DNA of 64,000 bases, taken from the NCBI RefSeq assembly GCF_001905125.1, contig NZ_LWLE01000023.1, positions 527,398-591,397 of the forward strand, written 5' to 3'. The notes under the pieces are model-generated. The model saw only the letters and a list, made by a program, of their open reading frames with translations. It made no database searches and was not told the origin of the DNA. Of this stretch, positions 51,421-60,900 are shown piece by piece. How positions within the stretch are numbered: position 1 is the first letter of the stretch; each line of letters begins with the position of its first letter. The stretch is from Streptomyces sp. TSRI0281 (GTDB lineage Bacteria; Actinomycetota; Actinomycetes; Streptomycetales; Streptomycetaceae). Both the position numbers and the translations under genes were made by a program.

Positions 51421-54400
51421 ATGAAGCCTCTCCTCAGCGTCGTCGTCCCGGTCCACAACGTCGAGGACTACCTCGGGGCGTGCCTGCGGTCGCTGGCAGG
51501 GCAGACGTCGGACGCGATCGAGGTGGTGCTCGTCGACGACGGTTCGACGGACGGGAGCGGCCGGATCGCGGAGGAGTTCGCCGCACGGGACAGCCGCTTC
51601 CGCTGCGTCCACCAGCCCAACGCGGGCCTGAGCGCGGCCCGTAACACCGGGGTCCGCCACACCACCCCGGGCGTCCCGTACCTGGCGTTCGCCGACAGCG
51701 ACGACATCGTCGTGCACGACGCGTACGAACGGATGCTGGCCTCACTGGAGTCGACGGGTTCCGATCTGGTGACCGGCAACGTGTGGCGGCTGGACGAGCG
51801 GGGGCGGCAGCAGGCGTGGCAGTACCGCTGGCTGACCGGCAGCCGGCCCCGCACCCACATCACCCGCGATCCGCGTCTGCTCGCGGACCGGGTCGCCTGG
51901 AACAAGGTGTTCCGGCGCTCCTTCTGGGACCGGCACGCCTTCGCCTTCCCCGAGGGCAGGCTCTACGAGGACACCCCGGTGATGATCCCGGCGCACCACC
52001 TCGCCGGGTCCGTCGATGTGCTGCACGAGCATGTCTACTACTGGCGGGTGCGGGAGGGCTCGATCACCCGGCGGCGTACGGACGTGAAGGGCGTACGGGA
52101 CCGGATCGCGGCGTGCGAGCAGGTCAGCGCGTTCCTGGCGGGCCGGGACGCGGCGCAGCGACGGGCCTACGACACCTCGTGCCTGCGCGACGACTTCGTG
52201 TACTTCATGGAGGGGCTGCCGAGGGGCGGCGCGGCGTACCGCGCGGCGTTCCTGGCCGACGCGGGCGCCTTCCTGGACCGCACGGGGGACGGCGTTCTGG
52301 CGGGGCTGCCGGTGGAGCTGCGCGTCAAGTGGCGGCTGGTGCGGGAGCGCAGGATGGACGAGCTGCTGGCCGTGCTCGCCTTCGAACGGACCAACGGCGC
52401 GGGAACGTTCGCGGTCGCAGGACTGCCGGGGCGGCGGCGGGCGGCGTACCCGGGCGTCGATGGCGCGGGCGGGCGTCTGTCCCGGACCGATCTGCCCGCG
52501 GTGGCACGGCTGTTGGACGCGTCCTGGGGCGCGGACGGAAAGCTCCGGCTGCGCGGTTACGCGTACATCCGCAACCTCGCGGCGGGGGCGGCCCGGCACT
52601 CGCTCAAGGCCGGGATGGTGCGCGCGGCCGGGGGGCGGCGGCTGCGGACCGTTCCCGTGCGGACCGTCCGGATGCCCGGGGCGACCGCCGACTCGGCGCA
52701 GGAACTGCACTGTTACGACCACTCCGGCTTCGAGATGGTTCTCGACCCGCACAGGCTGGGCTCGGGCAGCTGGCTGGTCGGGATCGTGGTCGCCGGTCAC
52801 GGTACGGCCCGGCGGGTGGCCGTGCGCGCGGTGGACGCGGCCGCCGCCCACCCCCTCGTCCACGACCTGGGCGAGGGGCGGCGGGCGGTGCTCGGCTACC
52901 GGGACGGACGTCTCCGGCTGACCGTGTCGCAACTCCCCGCGCTGGCCGAGGCGCACGACGGTGGCAGCGGCAGCGGCAGCAATGAGGACAGCGGCGGGGT
53001 GGTGGAGGTGACCGGCCGGCTGTACGGGGATGCCCGCCCGACCGCCCTGCTCCTGACCCGCGACGGAGCCGGGGCGCGGGGTGCGCAAGGTGCGGCCGGG
53101 GCGCAGGATACGGCTGGAGTGCAGAGGACGGCCGAGGCGGAGTGGTCCTGTCCGGTGGTGTGCGGGGACGACGGGCGGGTGGCGGTCTTCTCGGCCCGGA
53201 TTCCCCTCGCGGAACTCGCCGCCGTGCCGCCCGCGCCGCGTCCGGCCCCCCGCGAGGTCGAACCGGAATCCGGTGCGCGCTGGCGGGCCCGGCTGCTCAT
53301 GGCCGACGGATCGCGGGTCCCGCTGGCCGCGGCCCCGGACCTGCCGCCTCCGGTCCTCGCCGACGCGGCGGGCGAACTGGTGCTGGACGTGAGCGGGCAG
53401 CCGTTCGTGGACGGGGCGGAATGGACGCCGGACGGCGCACTGCGGATCACGGGCACAGGAGCGGGCACAGGAGCGGGCACAGGAGCGGGCACAGGAGCAG
53501 GGATGGGAGCGGGCACAGGAGCAGGGATGGGAGCAGGGGCAGCGGAGGCGGGTACGCGGACCGGGGCCGGCACGGAAGCGGAACCCGGAACCGGCGACGC
53601 CACCACCACCCACGACGCCCTCACCCTCCGGCACGAGACCCTGCGCGAGACCGTGGCCGTGCCCCTGGAACGGCAGGCGGGCCGCTTCACCGCACGGCTC
53701 CCCGGGTCCCTCCCGGAGGGCCGGTGGGACCTGTACCTCGGCGCCGCCCCGGTACGCCTCCTGGCCTCCCTCGCCACCCGACTCCCCACCCGGAGGAGCG
53801 AGGCGGAACCGGCCCTCGAACGGCGGCACGGCGACCGGCTGACGGTGCACGCGGGTCCCGCCCTCGCCCCCGCCGAGCGGGGCGCGTACCGCCAACGCCT
53901 CCTGCGCACCACGCACTACGAGGACCGGCGCACTCTCCCGCTCCGCGACGCCGTCCTCTACGCGGGCGGCGACTCCCCGCGCGCCGTCCACACCGAACTG
54001 GTGCGCCGCGGCACCGACACCGAACACCTCTACGTCACCGGCACCGCCCCGGGACGCACCGCCCACATCCCGCCCGCCGCGCTCCCGGTCCTGGACCGCA
54101 GCGCCGACTGGTACGAGGCGCTGGCGCGGGCCCGCCGGATCGTCACGGACGGCCACCTGCCCGCCTGGTTCGAGCGGCGTCCGGGGCAGACGGTCGTCCA
54201 GACCTGGCACGGCACCCCGCTCGGCCGCTTCGGCACCGGCCTGACGGGCACCCTGTACGCCGACCACCACCACCTCGCCACCCTGCCGCAGCGCTCGTCC
54301 CAGTGGTCGGTGCTGGTCTCCCCCAGCCGCTTCGCCACCCCGCTGCTGCGCGGCTCACTGGCGTACGGGGGTGAGGTCCTGGAGGCCGGCTCGCCCGCCA

Positions 54401-55038
54401 ACGACCTGCTGTTCTCGCCCGACCGCGACAAGACCGCCGAACGGGTCCGGCGGGGCCTCGGCATCCCGGAGGGCCACCGCGTGGTGCTGTACGCACCGAC
54501 GTACCGCGATCACCTGGCCCATCCGCCGAGCGCACTCCCGGCGCATTCCCCGTGCCTGTACCGCTGGGACCCGGCGCTGGACCCGCACGCCCTGGCGCGC
54601 TCGCTCGGCGACGGGCACACGGTGCTGGTCCGCAGGCATCCGCGGGTGACGGGCAGTGTGCCGGAGGCGCCCGGCGTACGCGATGTCTCCGGGCATCCGG
54701 ACACCGCCGAGCTGCTCCTGATCGCCGATGTCCTGGTCACGGACTACGCGGGCCTGATGTTCGACTTCGCGCACACCGGCCGCCCGATGCTGTTCCACAC
54801 GTACGACCTGGAGCACTACCGCGACACCGTGCGCGGCTTCTGCCTGGACTTCGAGACCAGGGCCCCGGGCCCGCTGCTCGTCACGACGGACGAGGTGGCC
54901 CAGGCGCTGCGGGACACCGGGGCGCTGACGGCCCGGCACTCGGACGCGTACGAGAGCTTCCGGCGCGACTACTGCGACCTGGACGACGGCGGGGCGGCGG
55001 GCCGGGTCGCGGACCGGCTGCTCGCGGACAGGGGCTGA
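51421..55038 (+). CDS. Large GT2 / beta-domain / TagF-like enzyme with altered TagF motifs
   Basis: A 1,205-residue paralogue of the 43511 gene product. The GT2 domain is intact (LSVVVPVHNVEDYLGACLRSLAGQTSDAIEVVLVDDGSTDGSG; FADSDDIVVHDAYERM). The middle has similar beta segments (DASWGADGKLRLRGYAYIRN) and a Gly/Thr/Ala repeat linker (about 678-706). The C-terminal TagF-like domain keeps QTWHGTPLGRFG near 928 and VLYAPTYRDHL, but GYPRND is changed to GSPAND and TDYSSLMFDF to TDYAGLMFDF near 1107. ATG 51421 with AGGCAGGAC upstream is the start. Altered donor or lost polymerase activity is possible. Confidence 0.86.
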   Translation: MKPLLSVVVPVHNVEDYLGACLRSLAGQTSDAIEVVLVDDGSTDGSGRIAEEFAARDSRFRCVHQPNAGLSAARNTGVRHTTPGVPYLAFADSDDIVVHDAYERMLASLESTGSDLVTGNVWRLDERGRQQAWQYRWLTGSRPRTHITRDPRLLADRVAWNKVFRRSFWDRHAFAFPEGRLYEDTPVMIPAHHLAGSVDVLHEHVYYWRVREGSITRRRTDVKGVRDRIAACEQVSAFLAGRDAAQRRAYDTSCLRDDFVYFMEGLPRGGAAYRAAFLADAGAFLDRTGDGVLAGLPVELRVKWRLVRERRMDELLAVLAFERTNGAGTFAVAGLPGRRRAAYPGVDGAGGRLSRTDLPAVARLLDASWGADGKLRLRGYAYIRNLAAGAARHSLKAGMVRAAGGRRLRTVPVRTVRMPGATADSAQELHCYDHSGFEMVLDPHRLGSGSWLVGIVVAGHGTARRVAVRAVDAAAAHPLVHDLGEGRRAVLGYRDGRLRLTVSQLPALAEAHDGGSGSGSNEDSGGVVEVTGRLYGDARPTALLLTRDGAGARGAQGAAGAQDTAGVQRTAEAEWSCPVVCGDDGRVAVFSARIPLAELAAVPPAPRPAPREVEPESGARWRARLLMADGSRVPLAAAPDLPPPVLADAAGELVLDVSGQPFVDGAEWTPDGALRITGTGAGTGAGTGAGTGAGMGAGTGAGMGAGAAEAGTRTGAGTEAEPGTGDATTTHDALTLRHETLRETVAVPLERQAGRFTARLPGSLPEGRWDLYLGAAPVRLLASLATRLPTRRSEAEPALERRHGDRLTVHAGPALAPAERGAYRQRLLRTTHYEDRRTLPLRDAVLYAGGDSPRAVHTELVRRGTDTEHLYVTGTAPGRTAHIPPAALPVLDRSADWYEALARARRIVTDGHLPAWFERRPGQTVVQTWHGTPLGRFGTGLTGTLYADHHHLATLPQRSSQWSVLVSPSRFATPLLRGSLAYGGEVLEAGSPANDLLFSPDRDKTAERVRRGLGIPEGHRVVLYAPTYRDHLAHPPSALPAHSPCLYRWDPALDPHALARSLGDGHTVLVRRHPRVTGSVPEAPGVRDVSGHPDTAELLLIADVLVTDYAGLMFDFAHTGRPMLFHTYDLEHYRDTVRGFCLDFETRAPGPLLVTTDEVAQALRDTGALTARHSDAYESFRRDYCDLDDGGAAGRVADRLLADRG
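53453..53540 (+). repeat. 12-bp coding minisatellite in the large TagF-like gene
   Basis: About seven units of ACAGGAGCGGGC type encode GTGA and GMGA tetrapeptides, in frame. Confidence 0.9.
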
Positions 55039-55112
55039 CGCCGACGCGCACCGGCGCACCCCCGGCGGGCGGCGGCGCTGCGACAGCTTCGGGCCGCCCG
55101 CCGGACCTCACC

Positions 55113-55721
55113 TCATGCGCGGGTGAGCGCCGCGACCGCCGATGCGGCCAGATCGTCCAGGTACCCCTTGGGCAGGTCGCCGCGGACCACGACGAGCCGC
55201 CAGTACAGCGGTCCGACGATCAGGTCCAGGGCCCGGTCCGGATCGCTGCCCTCGGGCAGTTCGCCGCGGGCCACCGCTGCCCGGACGACGACCACGGCGA
55301 CGCCCTGCTGCTGGTCGAGCAGGGCGGCCTTGATCGCACCGGAGATCTCCGGATTGCGGGCCGCCTCGACGAGCAGATCGGGAATCACCTGCGAGGCCAC
55401 GGGGTGGCGCAGGGCGTACGCGCCCAGTTCGAGGACGGCGCGCACATCTCCGTACAGCGAACCGGTGTCCGGGGCGGGCAGCCCCTGGGCGGCGACGGCC
55501 GCGACCAGGTCGAGGACGAGGTGGAGCTTGGACTTCCAGCGGCGGTAGACGGCGGTCTTGCCGACACCCGCGCGCCGCGCGATGCCCTCGATGGACATCC
55601 GGGCGAATCCCACGGCGGCGAGTTCCTCGAAGACCGCGCTGCGGATGGCGTCGGTCACGTCCTCGCGCAGCACGGCGGCGCCTGCCGGGGTGCGGCGGCG
55701 GGTTCCCCGTTCGGTGGTCAT
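55113..55721 (-). CDS. TetR-family transcriptional regulator
   Basis: A 202-residue repressor-type regulator. The HTH lies at residues about 20-65: LREDVTDAIRSAVFEELAAVGFARMSIEGIARRAGVGKTAVYRRWKSKLHLV. The rest is the helical ligand-binding domain, with the tetracyclin-repressor-like C-terminal segment (LIVGPLYWRLVVVRGDLPKGYLDDL) seen in many Streptomyces members. ATG 55721 (MTTERGTRRR) was chosen; a longer upstream frame looks non-coding. It is divergent from the TagG/TagH-type exporter genes, whose candidate promoter contains an inverted repeat, so it may repress the exporter. Confidence 0.9.
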   Translation of the reverse strand: MTTERGTRRRTPAGAAVLREDVTDAIRSAVFEELAAVGFARMSIEGIARRAGVGKTAVYRRWKSKLHLVLDLVAAVAAQGLPAPDTGSLYGDVRAVLELGAYALRHPVASQVIPDLLVEAARNPEISGAIKAALLDQQQGVAVVVVRAAVARGELPEGSDPDRALDLIVGPLYWRLVVVRGDLPKGYLDDLAASAVAALTRA

Positions 55722-55737
55722 GGCCCGAATGATAGTC

Positions 55738-55783
55738 CGTAACGACGAAACGGTTGCGTTGCGACGTGAGAGCGTCCTACTCT
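55738..55783 (+). promoter_or_regulatory. Candidate promoter of the exporter operon with overlapping operator
   Basis: TTGCGT (55754-55759) and TACTCT (55778-55783) are spaced by 18 bp, a good housekeeping-type promoter reading toward the exporter. An imperfect inverted repeat CGTAAC-N9-GTTGCG (55738-55758) overlaps the -35 and could bind the TetR protein encoded 17 bp away. The exporter leader would be about 225 nt. Confidence 0.45.
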
Positions 55784-56014
55784 CAGCGTGACGACGATAC
55801 GGTCCCGTCCCATCGGCCGTGCCGTCCGTCCGCACACGCTTCCTCCGTACGCCCCCTCCGAACGTTTCCTCCGCACGCCCCGTCCGCACACCCCTCGCAT
55901 GTCCTTTCCGGGCCTCTCGTCCGACGCCCACCCCACGACATTCCCCGGATATTCCCGGACGTTCCCGGCCGTTCCCTCCGGCCGTTTCACCCCCCTCCGT
56001 CGAAAGCGATCGTG

Positions 56015-56989
56015 GTGAGCCAGACAGCAGCTCCGCCGCCCCCGGTGGACACCGCACCCACACCCGCACCCCCCGCCACTCCGCAACCGCCCGCACCGCC
56101 CGGCGCTCCCGTCTACGCACCCGGCGAACTGGCCGCGCTCGCCGCCCGGCACGGGCTCACCGTCAGCGGGGCCCGGCCGCCGCTGGGCGCGTACATCCGG
56201 CAGCTCTGGGGGCGCCGGCACTTCATCACGGCGTTCGCCACCGCCAAGCTGACCGCGCAGTACAGCCAGGCGAAACTCGGCCAGATCTGGCAGATCATGA
56301 CCCCGCTGCTGAACGCGACGGTCTACTACTTCATCTTCGGCGTCCTGATGAACACGAAGCGCGGCGTCGACGACTTCGTCCCGTTCCTGGTCACCGGCGT
56401 CTTCATCTGGACCTTCACCAGCAGCTCGATCACCGCGGGCACACGGGCCATCAGCGGCAACATCGGCCTCGTCCGCGCCCTGCACTTCCCGCGCGCCTCG
56501 CTGCCCGTGGCGCTGGCCCTGCAACAGCTCCAGCAGCTCCTGTTCTCGATGGGGGCGCTGTTCCTGATCCTGCTCGTGTTCGGTCAGTACCCGCGGCCGT
56601 CCTGGCTGCTGGCGATCCCGGCGCTGGCCCTGCAGGCCGTGTTCAACACCGGGGTGTCGATGATCGTGGCGCGGCTCGCCGCCAAGACGCCGGACATCGC
56701 GCAGCTGACACCGTTCATCCTCCGTACGTGGATGTACTCCTCGGGTGTGATGTGGAGCCTGGATACCCTGCTCAAGGGCGACCGGGTCCCGCACTTCGTG
56801 CTGGTGGCGCTGGAGTACAACCCGGCGGCCGTCTACATCGACCTGATGCGGTTCGCCCTCATCGACAGCTTCGCCGGGGCGCAGCTGCCCACGCACGTCT
56901 GGGCCGTCGCGGCGGGCTGGGCGCTCGTGTGCGGAGTGGCCGGATTCGTGTACTTCTGGCAGGCGGAGGAGCAGTACGGACGTGGCTGA
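56015..56989 (+). CDS. ABC-2 type polysaccharide/teichoic-acid export permease (TagG/Wzm type)
   Basis: A 324-residue membrane permease. A cytoplasmic Pro/Ala-rich N-terminus of about 40 residues precedes ARPPLGAYIRQLWGRRHFITAFATAKLTAQYSQAKLGQIWQIMTPLLNATVYYFIFGVLM, the conserved start of Wzm/TagG permeases. Five or six helices follow; RALHFPRASLPVALALQQL is the typical cytoplasmic loop. LIDSFAGAQLPTHVWAVAAGWALVCGVAGFVYFWQAEEQYGRG closes the protein. GTG 56015 or the adjacent GTG 56012 is the start. It overlaps the ATPase gene by 8 bp. It should flip the completed wall polymer or its lipid-linked precursor across the membrane. Confidence 0.92.
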   Translation: MSQTAAPPPPVDTAPTPAPPATPQPPAPPGAPVYAPGELAALAARHGLTVSGARPPLGAYIRQLWGRRHFITAFATAKLTAQYSQAKLGQIWQIMTPLLNATVYYFIFGVLMNTKRGVDDFVPFLVTGVFIWTFTSSSITAGTRAISGNIGLVRALHFPRASLPVALALQQLQQLLFSMGALFLILLVFGQYPRPSWLLAIPALALQAVFNTGVSMIVARLAAKTPDIAQLTPFILRTWMYSSGVMWSLDTLLKGDRVPHFVLVALEYNPAAVYIDLMRFALIDSFAGAQLPTHVWAVAAGWALVCGVAGFVYFWQAEEQYGRG

Positions 56990-57833
56990 GACACCCGGCG
57001 CGACGAGCGCCCCCGAAGCCCCCGGCGCTTCCGGCGCTTCCGGCACAACCGCCGGCCCCGAGGCCCCTGACACCCGGGTCCCCACCGTCGTCGTCGACGG
57101 GGTCCACATCACGTACAAGGTCCACGGGGCCCGTACCGGACGGGGCAGCGCGACCTCGGCCCTGAGCCGCCTCACCTCACGCCGGCAGAGTCCCGGCGTC
57201 CGGGAGGTCCACGCCGTGAAGGGGGTCAGCTTCGCCGCGTACAAGGGCGAGGCCATCGGCCTGATCGGCTCCAACGGCTCCGGGAAGTCGACGCTCCTGA
57301 AGGCCATCGCGGGCCTGTTGCCGCCGACCGAGGGCCGGGTCCACACCCAGGGACAGCCCTCGCTGCTCGGCGTGAACGCGGCGCTGATGGGCGATCTGAC
57401 CGGCGAGCGCAATGTCGTGCTCGGCGGGCTCGCGATGGGCATGACGCGCCGGCAGATCCGCGAGCGCTACGACGAGATCGTGGACTTCTCCGGCATCAAC
57501 GAGAAGGGCGACTTCATCACCCTGCCGATGCGGACGTACTCCTCCGGCATGGGGGCCCGCCTGCGGTTCTCCATCGCGGCGGCCAAGAGCCACGACGTCC
57601 TGCTGATCGACGAGGCGCTGTCCACGGGCGACGCCAGGTTCCAGCGCCGCAGCAAGGACCGGATCATGGAGCTCCGCGAGTCGGCGGGCACGGTCTTCCT
57701 GGTCAGCCACAGCAACAAGTCGATCATCGAGACGTGTGACCGGGCGATCTGGCTGGAGGCGGGAACCCTCCGTATGGACGGCCCGGCGAAGCAGGTCGTC
57801 GCTGCCTACGAGAAGTTCACCAAGAAGAAGTAA
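56982..57833 (+). CDS. Polysaccharide/teichoic-acid export ATPase (TagH/Wzt type)
   Basis: A 283-residue ABC ATPase. A Pro/Ala/Gly-rich N-terminus of about 35 residues precedes the domain. Walker A is GSNGSGKSTLLKAIAG near residue 94, signature is RTYSSGMGARLRFSIA near 185 (a variant S-S-G-M typical of TagH/Wzt) and Walker B is VLLIDEALSTGD near 209, with VFLVSHSNKSIIETC as H-loop. It lacks the long C-terminal carbohydrate-binding domain of O-antigen Wzt, so it is the short TagH-like form. The GTG start overlaps the permease stop. Together they form the exporter for the wall-polymer locus. Confidence 0.93.
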   Translation: MAETPGATSAPEAPGASGASGTTAGPEAPDTRVPTVVVDGVHITYKVHGARTGRGSATSALSRLTSRRQSPGVREVHAVKGVSFAAYKGEAIGLIGSNGSGKSTLLKAIAGLLPPTEGRVHTQGQPSLLGVNAALMGDLTGERNVVLGGLAMGMTRRQIRERYDEIVDFSGINEKGDFITLPMRTYSSGMGARLRFSIAAAKSHDVLLIDEALSTGDARFQRRSKDRIMELRESAGTVFLVSHSNKSIIETCDRAIWLEAGTLRMDGPAKQVVAAYEKFTKKK

Positions 57834-57838
57834 CCGGG

Positions 57839-57986
57839 CCCGTACGGCGGTCGGGGACAGGCCCGTAAGGCGGTCGGGGACGAGCCCGTAAGGCGGTCGG
57901 GGACGAGCCCGTAAGGCGGTCGGGGACGAGCCCGTAAGGCGGTCGGGGACGAGCCGGTACCCGCACTCGTCCCCGACCGCCTACGG
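57839..57986. terminator. Terminator built from five tandem 23-bp left arms and one right arm
   Basis: Five 23-bp units (CCCGTAAGGCGGTCGGGGAC core) at 57839, 57862, 57885, 57908 and 57931 are followed by one inverted copy at 57966-57986. The last unit and the inverted copy form a long hairpin with a 12-base loop. It lies between the convergent TagH-type and NAD-GDH genes. Confidence 0.9.
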
Positions 57987-57994
57987 CGTCAGCC

Positions 57995-60900
57995 CTACGC
58001 GTGCGTACGCAACAGCGTCCGCATGGTCCGCATGGCCACCGAGAGATTCGCCAGGTCGAACGCGTCCGAGCTCTGGATCTCGTCCAGCGTGGACCGCGAC
58101 CGTGTCAGGATCGCCGCGTTCTTCTCCTCCCACGCCGTGAACCGCTCCTGGGGCGTCGAGCTCCCGTTGCCCACGCTCAGCACGTCCGCGGTCAGCGCGG
58201 CGTGCGCGGCGTACAGGTCCTCGCGGATGGAGGCACGGGCCATGGACTGCCAGCGGTCGGCCCGCGGCAGTTCGATGATCCGGTCCATCAGCTGGGTGAT
58301 CCGCAGCCGGTCGGCGAGGTCGTAGTACACCTCGGCGACAGCCAGCGGCTCCTTGCCCGTGCGGTCCGCGATCGCCACGATGTCCAGCGCCGGGAAGGCC
58401 GAGGAGAACCCGGCGACCCGCAGCGCCAGCACCTCCGGGACACCCACCGAGGTGAGCTCGTCCAGGATCGACCGGTACCAGTCCAGATCGGCGCCCTTGA
58501 GCATCTTGGGCAGCTCGCTCCAGACCTGCTCGACCCCGTCCCTGAAGAACTCGATGGTCTCCGCGATCTCGACCGGCTGCGGCCGGTTGCCGAGCAGCCA
58601 GCGCGAACCGCGCTCGACGAGGCGGCGCGAGTGCAGCCGGACCTGGGTCTGGACATCCGCCGCGACCTCGTTGTCGAGCGCCTCGACGGCGTCCCACACC
58701 TGGGCCAGACCGAAGATCTCCCGGGCCGCGGCCTGCGCCCGCACGATCTCCTCGATCGATGCCCCGGTCTCTTCCCGCAACCGGTGCAGGAAGGTCGAAC
58801 CACCGGTGTTCACGGTGTCGTTGACCAGGACGGTCGTGATGATCTCGCGGCGCAGGGCGTGCGCGTCCACCGCCTCGGGGAAGCGCTCGCGCAGCTGCCG
58901 CGGGAAGTAGGCGTGCACCAGCTTCTGCAGGTGCGGGTCGTCCGGCAGGCTGGTGGAGATCAGCTCGTCGGCCGCCGTGATCTTGGTGTAGGCGAGCAGC
59001 ACGGCCAGCTCGGGCTGGCTCAGTCCCTTGCCGCCGTTGAGGAGTTCGCGGATCTGCCGGTCGTTCGGCAGGAACTCCAGTGCCCGGTCCAGATGTCCGT
59101 CGCGGCCCAGCCGGCGCATGAAGCGCTGGTGGGCGTGGAGCAGGGACGGGGACTGGGCGGTGGCGTTGGACAGTGCGGTGTTCTGCGCGTAGTTGTTGCG
59201 CAGCACCAGCTTGCCCACCTCGTCGGCCATCTCGGCGAGCAGCTTGTTGCGCTGCTTGACGGTCATGTCGCCGTCCCGGACCAGACCGTTGAGCAGGATC
59301 TTGATGTTCACCTCGTGGTCGGAGGTGTCCACACCGGCGCTGTTGTCGATCGCGTCGGTGTTGATCCGGCCGCCGGTGCGGGCGAACTCGATCCGGCCGA
59401 GCTGGGTGGCACCGAGGTTGCCGCCCTCGCCGACGACCTTGGCGCGCAGGTCCTCGCCATTGACCCGGATCGCGTCGTTGGCCTTGTCGCCGACGTCCGT
59501 GTTCGACTCGGACGACGCCTTGATGTACGTCCCGATGCCACCGTTCCACAGCAGGTCGACGGGGGCCTTGAGGATGGTCTGCATCAGCTCGGCGGGCGTC
59601 ATCTTGGCGACGGACGAGTCGATGCCGAGCGCCTCACGGATGTGCGCGTTGAGCGGGATCGACTTCGCCGTGCGGGGGTGGACCCCGCCGCCCGCGGACA
59701 GCAGGTCCGCGCTGTAGTCGCCCCAGGAGCTGCGCGGCAGGTCGAACAGCCGGCGCCGCTCCGCGTACGAGGTGGCGGCGTCCGGCTTCGGGTCGATGAA
59801 GATGTGCCGGTGGTCGAAGGCCGCGACCAGCCGGATGTGTTCGGAGAGCAACATGCCGTTGCCGAAGACGTCACCGGACATGTCACCGACGCCGACGACC
59901 GTGAAGTCCTCGGTCTGGGTGTCGTGTCCCAGCTCGCGGAAGTGCCGCTTGACGGACTCCCAGGCACCGCGGGCGGTGATGCCCATGCCCTTGTGGTCGT
60001 AGCCGACGGAACCGCCGGAGGCGAAGGCGTCGCCGAGCCAGAAGCCGTAGGCGACGGCGATCTCGTTGGCGATGTCGGAGAAGCTCGCGGTGCCCTTGTC
60101 GGCGGCGACGACGAGGTAGGTGTCGGCCTCGTCGTGGCGGACGACATCGGCGGGCGGCACGACCTCCCCGGCCACCATGTTGTCGGTGATGTCGAGCAGC
60201 GCCGAGATGAACGTCCGGTACGAGGCGATGCCCTCGGCCAGCCAGGCGTCACGGTCGACCGCCGGGTCGGGGAGCTGCTTGGCGACGAAGCCGCCCTTGG
60301 CGCCGACCGGCACGATGACGGTGTTCTTCACCATCTGTGCCTTGACCAGGCCGAGGATCTCGGTACGGAAGTCCTCCCGCCGGTCCGACCAGCGCAGCCC
60401 GCCGCGGGCGACCTTGCCGAAGCGCAGGTGGACGCCTTCGACGCGCGGCGAGTACACCCAGATCTCGAACGCGGGGCGGGGCGCGGGCAGGTCCGGGATG
60501 ACCTGCGGGTCGAACTTCATCGAGACGTACGCGTGCGGCTTGCCGCCCTCCGCCTTCTGGAAGAAGTTGGTGCGCAGCGTGGCCTTGATGACGGTGAGGA
60601 AGGACCGCAGGATCCGGTCCTCGTCGAGCGAGGCGACCTGGTCCAGGGCCCCTTCGAGCTCTTCGAGGAGCCCGTCGGTCAGCTCCGTACCGGCCCGCTG
60701 GCGCTCGGGGGACATCCGGGCCTCGAACAGCGAGACCAGCAGCCGGGTGGTGTGGACGTTGTTGCGGAGAGTGCTCTCCATGTAGTCCTGGCTGAAGGTC
60801 GATCCGGCCTGGCGCAGGTACTTCGCGTAGGCGCGCAGCACCATCGCCTGCCGCCAGGTCAGACCGGCTCCGAGCACCAGCGCGTTGAAGCCGTCGTTCT

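Noticed and set aside
57839-57953. Five 23-bp direct repeats as a possible CRISPR or iteron array
   Set aside because: There are no spacers and the units form the arm of a terminator; no cas or replication gene is nearby.
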